A stretch of DNA of 64,000 nucleotides from Nonlabens xiamenensis. GTDB lineage: Bacteria; Bacteroidota; Bacteroidia; Flavobacteriales; Flavobacteriaceae. The notes under the pieces were generated by a model that worked only from the letters and a program-made list of their open reading frames with translations, was not told the origin of the DNA and did no database searches. Location: positions 124,001-188,000 of the forward strand of contig NZ_RMVE01000006.1 of the NCBI RefSeq assembly GCF_003865345.1, in the 5' to 3' direction. A program made the translations under genes and the position numbers. Shown here piece by piece: positions 61,462-64,000 of this stretch; the stretch's first letter is position 1; every line of letters starts with the position of its first letter.

Positions 61462-61867
61462 GTTTGATGGAATCTCTGATGCATTAGACATCGAGACAGA
61501 CATCATGCCTATCGAGAAACCTGCAGTAGAAAAGGTAGAGGAGATTGTAACCTCAACTAAAGCACAGCTCAAAAAAGATTATGAATACACTCGTGGAAAT
61601 CTATACTCTCTAATTGAGAAAGGACAAGAGGCAGTAGACGGTATCCTTGAGTTAGCACAGGAATCTGACCAACCTCGTGCGTTTGAAGTAGCAGGTCAAC
61701 TTATCAAACATGTCGGCGACGTTGCTGACAAGTTGGTAGACCTACAAAAGAAAGTTGCAGACATAGAAGCACCTAAGAAGAAAGAAGTAAATACCACAAA
61801 CAATACTATGTTTGTAGGTAGCACTGCTGACCTGGCAAAGTTTCTAAAGCAGCAACGAGATAAATAG
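61421..61867 (+). CDS. gp16: small terminase subunit gp16
   Basis: The 148-residue protein (start ATG 61421; an in-frame ATG at 61397 is an alternative) matches T4 gp16, the DNA-recognition subunit of the packaging terminase. It has the central DYEYTRGNLYSLIEKGQEAVDGILELAQESDQPRAFEVAGQLIKH helical hairpin and the NTTNNTMFVGSTADLAKFL C-terminal motif. It overlaps gp15 by 41 bases. The large subunit gp17 is not in the window. Confidence 0.85.
   Translation: MENQETQRQEQTSKFDGISDALDIETDIMPIEKPAVEKVEEIVTSTKAQLKKDYEYTRGNLYSLIEKGQEAVDGILELAQESDQPRAFEVAGQLIKHVGDVADKLVDLQKKVADIEAPKKKEVNTTNNTMFVGSTADLAKFLKQQRDK
61859..61866 (+). promoter_or_regulatory. late promoter element
   Basis: GATAAATA (61859-61866) overlaps the end of gp16 and lies 26 bases before ATG 61892. 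It fits the NATAAATA late pattern. AGGAG follows as SD, though 12 bases from the ATG. Confidence 0.5.
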
Positions 61868-61891
61868 AAAGTATAGGAGAATCTTTACCCC

Positions 61892-62431
61892 ATGTCAGTA
61901 CTTAATGTAATCGACACCCAAACTATCACTGCAAGTCAGTCTGGCTATGTCGTGGTGAAATCTGGTGTCCTTCGCGTCCTTGCGACGTCAGCGTCTTCAA
62001 TCCAAGTAGATGCAGGACCTGCTATCACTTTGGTAGCAAATGAGTCACTACTAATCTCATGTGGTAAGGCAAAATCTGCTAAGATTGCAGTAGCGACTGA
62101 CGCTGCAGCAATGGTAGTTACTGCCGAAGGATTTTCTGGTGGTGGACGTCACACCTTTAGTGTTGGCGATTTCATCCAAACAGTTGACGGTGGTGACACT
62201 GATGGATTTACTTCTGACTTTGAGTCAGCAGCAGCATCAGGTAAGAAAGTTACTGCTGTTACAGCATCTACTATCACAACTGATTATGATTCATCAGCAG
62301 CAAGTGGTAACTACACTCTCAGTGCAGCAGACGCAACTGCAGGCACTGTGCCACTCATCCAAAGGACAGTTAAACTCACAGCAGGATCTGCCAACGTTAT
62401 CGTCGAGCAAGTCCAAATCGTCGGAGGCTAA
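61892..62431 (+). CDS. probable structural protein, 179 aa
   Basis: This 179-residue Ala/Ser/Val-rich beta protein starts SVLNVIDTQTITASQSGYVVVKSGVLRVLATSAS and contains NESLLISCGKAKSAKIAVAT. A low-complexity AAASGKKVTAVTASTITTDYDSSAASG region follows. I recognise it as a protein commonly next to gp16 in cyanomyoviruses, generally regarded as a virion component, with no T4 counterpart. It has its own late-promoter motif. Confidence 0.65.
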   Translation: MSVLNVIDTQTITASQSGYVVVKSGVLRVLATSASSIQVDAGPAITLVANESLLISCGKAKSAKIAVATDAAAMVVTAEGFSGGGRHTFSVGDFIQTVDGGDTDGFTSDFESAAASGKKVTAVTASTITTDYDSSAASGNYTLSAADATAGTVPLIQRTVKLTAGSANVIVEQVQIVGG

Positions 62432-62434
62432 CAC

Positions 62435-64000
62435 ATGCCCGCCGTCTCCAAAAAACAACAAAGATTCTTCGGGATGGTTAGACAAGCTCAAAAAGAGGGT
62501 CAGGCGAAAGCTTCCTCACCTGAGGTTGCCAGAGTTGCTGCCAGTATAAAAAAATCTGATGCTAAAGATTTTGCATCCACTAAACACAAAGGTTTGCCTG
62601 AGAAAAAAATGAAAAAGGAAGATTACAAGTATCCTCTATATGCACCTGCTCACAAGGTGGATGAGTTTCATGCAAACAAAATTAAGTTGGATGAAGAAGA
62701 ATACGATCATTACAGAGACAAGCAATTAGAAAGAGGCACATGGAAAGGAGGTGGTGGAAGACCTTCTACAGGTGGAGGAAATAAATCCAAAGGTAAAACT
62801 GTACTTCAGAAACAAGCAGAGAAGAAGTATGGCAAAGGTAAATCAGCATTAGACATGGTAAAAGCAGACATCATCGCCAAGCACGGCAAAGGTGCAATTA
62901 TGGACACCTCTAAGAAAAAGAATGAAGAGGTGGAGATTGATGAAGCAAAGGTCGATATGAAGACCCCAGACTATAAGAGAGCAACCGTTAGAGATAAGAG
63001 ATACGGTAATCCACATAAGTCTTTTGCATTGGGTGGTGGTATCAGAAAAGATAGAAGAGCAGATCACGAAGCAAGACGTGGTGTAAAAACTAAAGGCAGA
63101 CCAAAGAATCCACATACAGTTGATGAGGAAGTAATCAACGAGAGAGGTGACTTTTGGCATCCTGATCCAGAGAAGGATAAGAAACTTGGAGGACCTGGTG
63201 CAAACCAACGTGCTCGTGAAGATCGTGCTGCAGCATCTAAACCAAAGGAAGATCCTAAGAAACTTCGTAAGGGTGAGTCCTACATGGATTACGCTAAGCG
63301 TCAACCAGGTTACAAAGCACCTGCTAAGAAGAAGTCTCTATTAAGTCGTCTTCTTAAGAAAGAAGAATTTGTTGATGAAGCAGCATATACAGGACCTGAC
63401 AAGAAAGACAGAGCAGTTATCAAGAAGATGGATAACAAAAAATTTGCTGCCAAACTAGCAGACTATGAAAAGAATATGGATCCTAAGAAACGTCAGGCAC
63501 TTAAGGACAAAGCAACCAAGGGTATGAAGTTTACTCATGAAGAAGCATTGAGTGAGATAACTGCAAAGGAAAGATTCAAGAGAGATGCAGGTGCTATTGC
63601 TAAGAAGAAGATGCGTAACAAAGAGCACAACAAGTATGTCAATTTTCTAGACGTTGATGAAGCAAATGTAAGACAGAGGAGAAGTCCTGGTCTACAGTTG
63701 AGTCAGAGAGATGTTGCTCTTAACTTGATTGAAAAACTTAAGATGTCTCGTAAAGAATACGCTAAGATTCATAAAGACTTCAAGAGTGATGATCCTAAGA
63801 AACCTAGGACTACAAAGTATGTGCCAGGCAAAGGCACAGTTTCTATGCCAGTAGAATTGACTGATGAGTTGCATCCTAATCTTAAGAAGATTGATGCTGT
63901 AAACAAAGCAAGGGTTGCAAAGAGATCAGCAGAGGCTAAGGCAGAGAAAGAAAAGAAAGATAAGTCTGCTGCTGACTTCCAAGCACATAAAAAATCCGAG
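62435..64000 (+). CDS. long basic, probably disordered protein with DUF3008-like N-terminus (3' truncated)
   Basis: An open frame from ATG 62435 runs without a stop to the window edge (522 codons so far). Residues 1-60 (PAVSKKQQRFFGMVRQAQKEG, then DFASTKHKGLPEKK) match DUF3008, a short domain found alone in many bacteria. The remainder is dominated by Lys, Glu, Asp, Arg and Ala, with little hydrophobic content, and repeats short acidic tags (EEVEIDEAK, HTVDEEVINERG, EEFVDEAAYTG, HEEALSEITAK) between Lys-rich stretches. It lies between gp16 and the expected gp17. A DNA-associated or head-internal role would fit the composition but is not shown. Confidence 0.7.
   Translation, partial: MPAVSKKQQRFFGMVRQAQKEGQAKASSPEVARVAASIKKSDAKDFASTKHKGLPEKKMKKEDYKYPLYAPAHKVDEFHANKIKLDEEEYDHYRDKQLERGTWKGGGGRPSTGGGNKSKGKTVLQKQAEKKYGKGKSALDMVKADIIAKHGKGAIMDTSKKKNEEVEIDEAKVDMKTPDYKRATVRDKRYGNPHKSFALGGGIRKDRRADHEARRGVKTKGRPKNPHTVDEEVINERGDFWHPDPEKDKKLGGPGANQRAREDRAAASKPKEDPKKLRKGESYMDYAKRQPGYKAPAKKKSLLSRLLKKEEFVDEAAYTGPDKKDRAVIKKMDNKKFAAKLADYEKNMDPKKRQALKDKATKGMKFTHEEALSEITAKERFKRDAGAIAKKKMRNKEHNKYVNFLDVDEANVRQRRSPGLQLSQRDVALNLIEKLKMSRKEYAKIHKDFKSDDPKKPRTTKYVPGKGTVSMPVELTDELHPNLKKIDAVNKARVAKRSAEAKAEKEKKDKSAADFQAHKKSE

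Noticed and set aside
1-64000. tRNA genes, CRISPR arrays, insertion sequences, integrase or attachment sites
   Set aside because: I looked for cloverleaf arms, regularly spaced repeats, transposase motifs and terminal repeats and saw none. Repeats in the window are protein-domain repeats or the intergenic modules.

Overview
The window looks like part of the genome of a marine T4-like myovirus, most probably a cyanophage of Synechococcus or Prochlorococcus. It is AT-rich, every gene I accept lies on the + strand, and genes are packed with ATGA or TAATG overlaps. The late half carries recognisable T4 baseplate, neck and packaging proteins (gp25, gp6, gp10-like, gp8, gp13, gp14, gp15, gp16) in an order typical of cyanomyoviruses. 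No photosynthesis gene, tRNA, integrase or CRISPR array was seen. The host assignment is inferred from protein families only.

Positions 1-5900 form an early-type region of about twenty small genes, mostly of unknown function, plus one orphan-looking DNA methyltransferase (2010-2921). Several genes are under 60 codons, including a 24-residue membrane peptide. The region is punctuated by six copies of a compact intergenic module: a GTGNCA/TGNCAC hairpin, then a CACTACCG-like box, then exactly 13 bases, then a -10 hexamer. Each module sits just before a gene. One leader also holds an 11-bp inverted repeat enclosing an 11-codon open frame. A perfect TTGACA-N17-TATAAT promoter lies at 5328-5356. 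An intrinsic terminator (5912-5931) precedes a 2OG-Fe(II) oxygenase gene.

Positions 6576-8480 are the transition zone: a strong promoter (6719-6747), three small overlapping genes, an NlpC/P60-like peptidase, an AbrB-like small protein and a small coiled-coil protein.

From 8479 to 58985 the window is almost entirely tail and baseplate genes: a 1231-aa DUF5648-like protein, a PAAR-like spike tip, gp25, gp6, a single 7351-codon gene (22 kb, a third of the window), a YHYH/Ig-like protein, a gp10-like protein with a C-terminal cupredoxin-like domain, a GxGY-repeat protein, gp8, a 2479-aa DUF4815 protein, two small coiled-coil proteins and a 2301-aa tail fibre. The same beta-rich cassettes (GxGY repeats, F-x-x-GE-x-x-x-G modules, YHYH, Ig-like, LamG-like) recur in different proteins, which suggests domain shuffling between adjacent structural genes. 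NATAAATA-type late promoter motifs precede several of these genes.

From 58990 the neck and packaging genes follow (gp13, gp14, gp15, gp16), then a small structural-type protein and a long, very basic, probably disordered protein with a DUF3008-like N-terminus. That last gene runs off the right edge where large terminase gp17 would be expected next.
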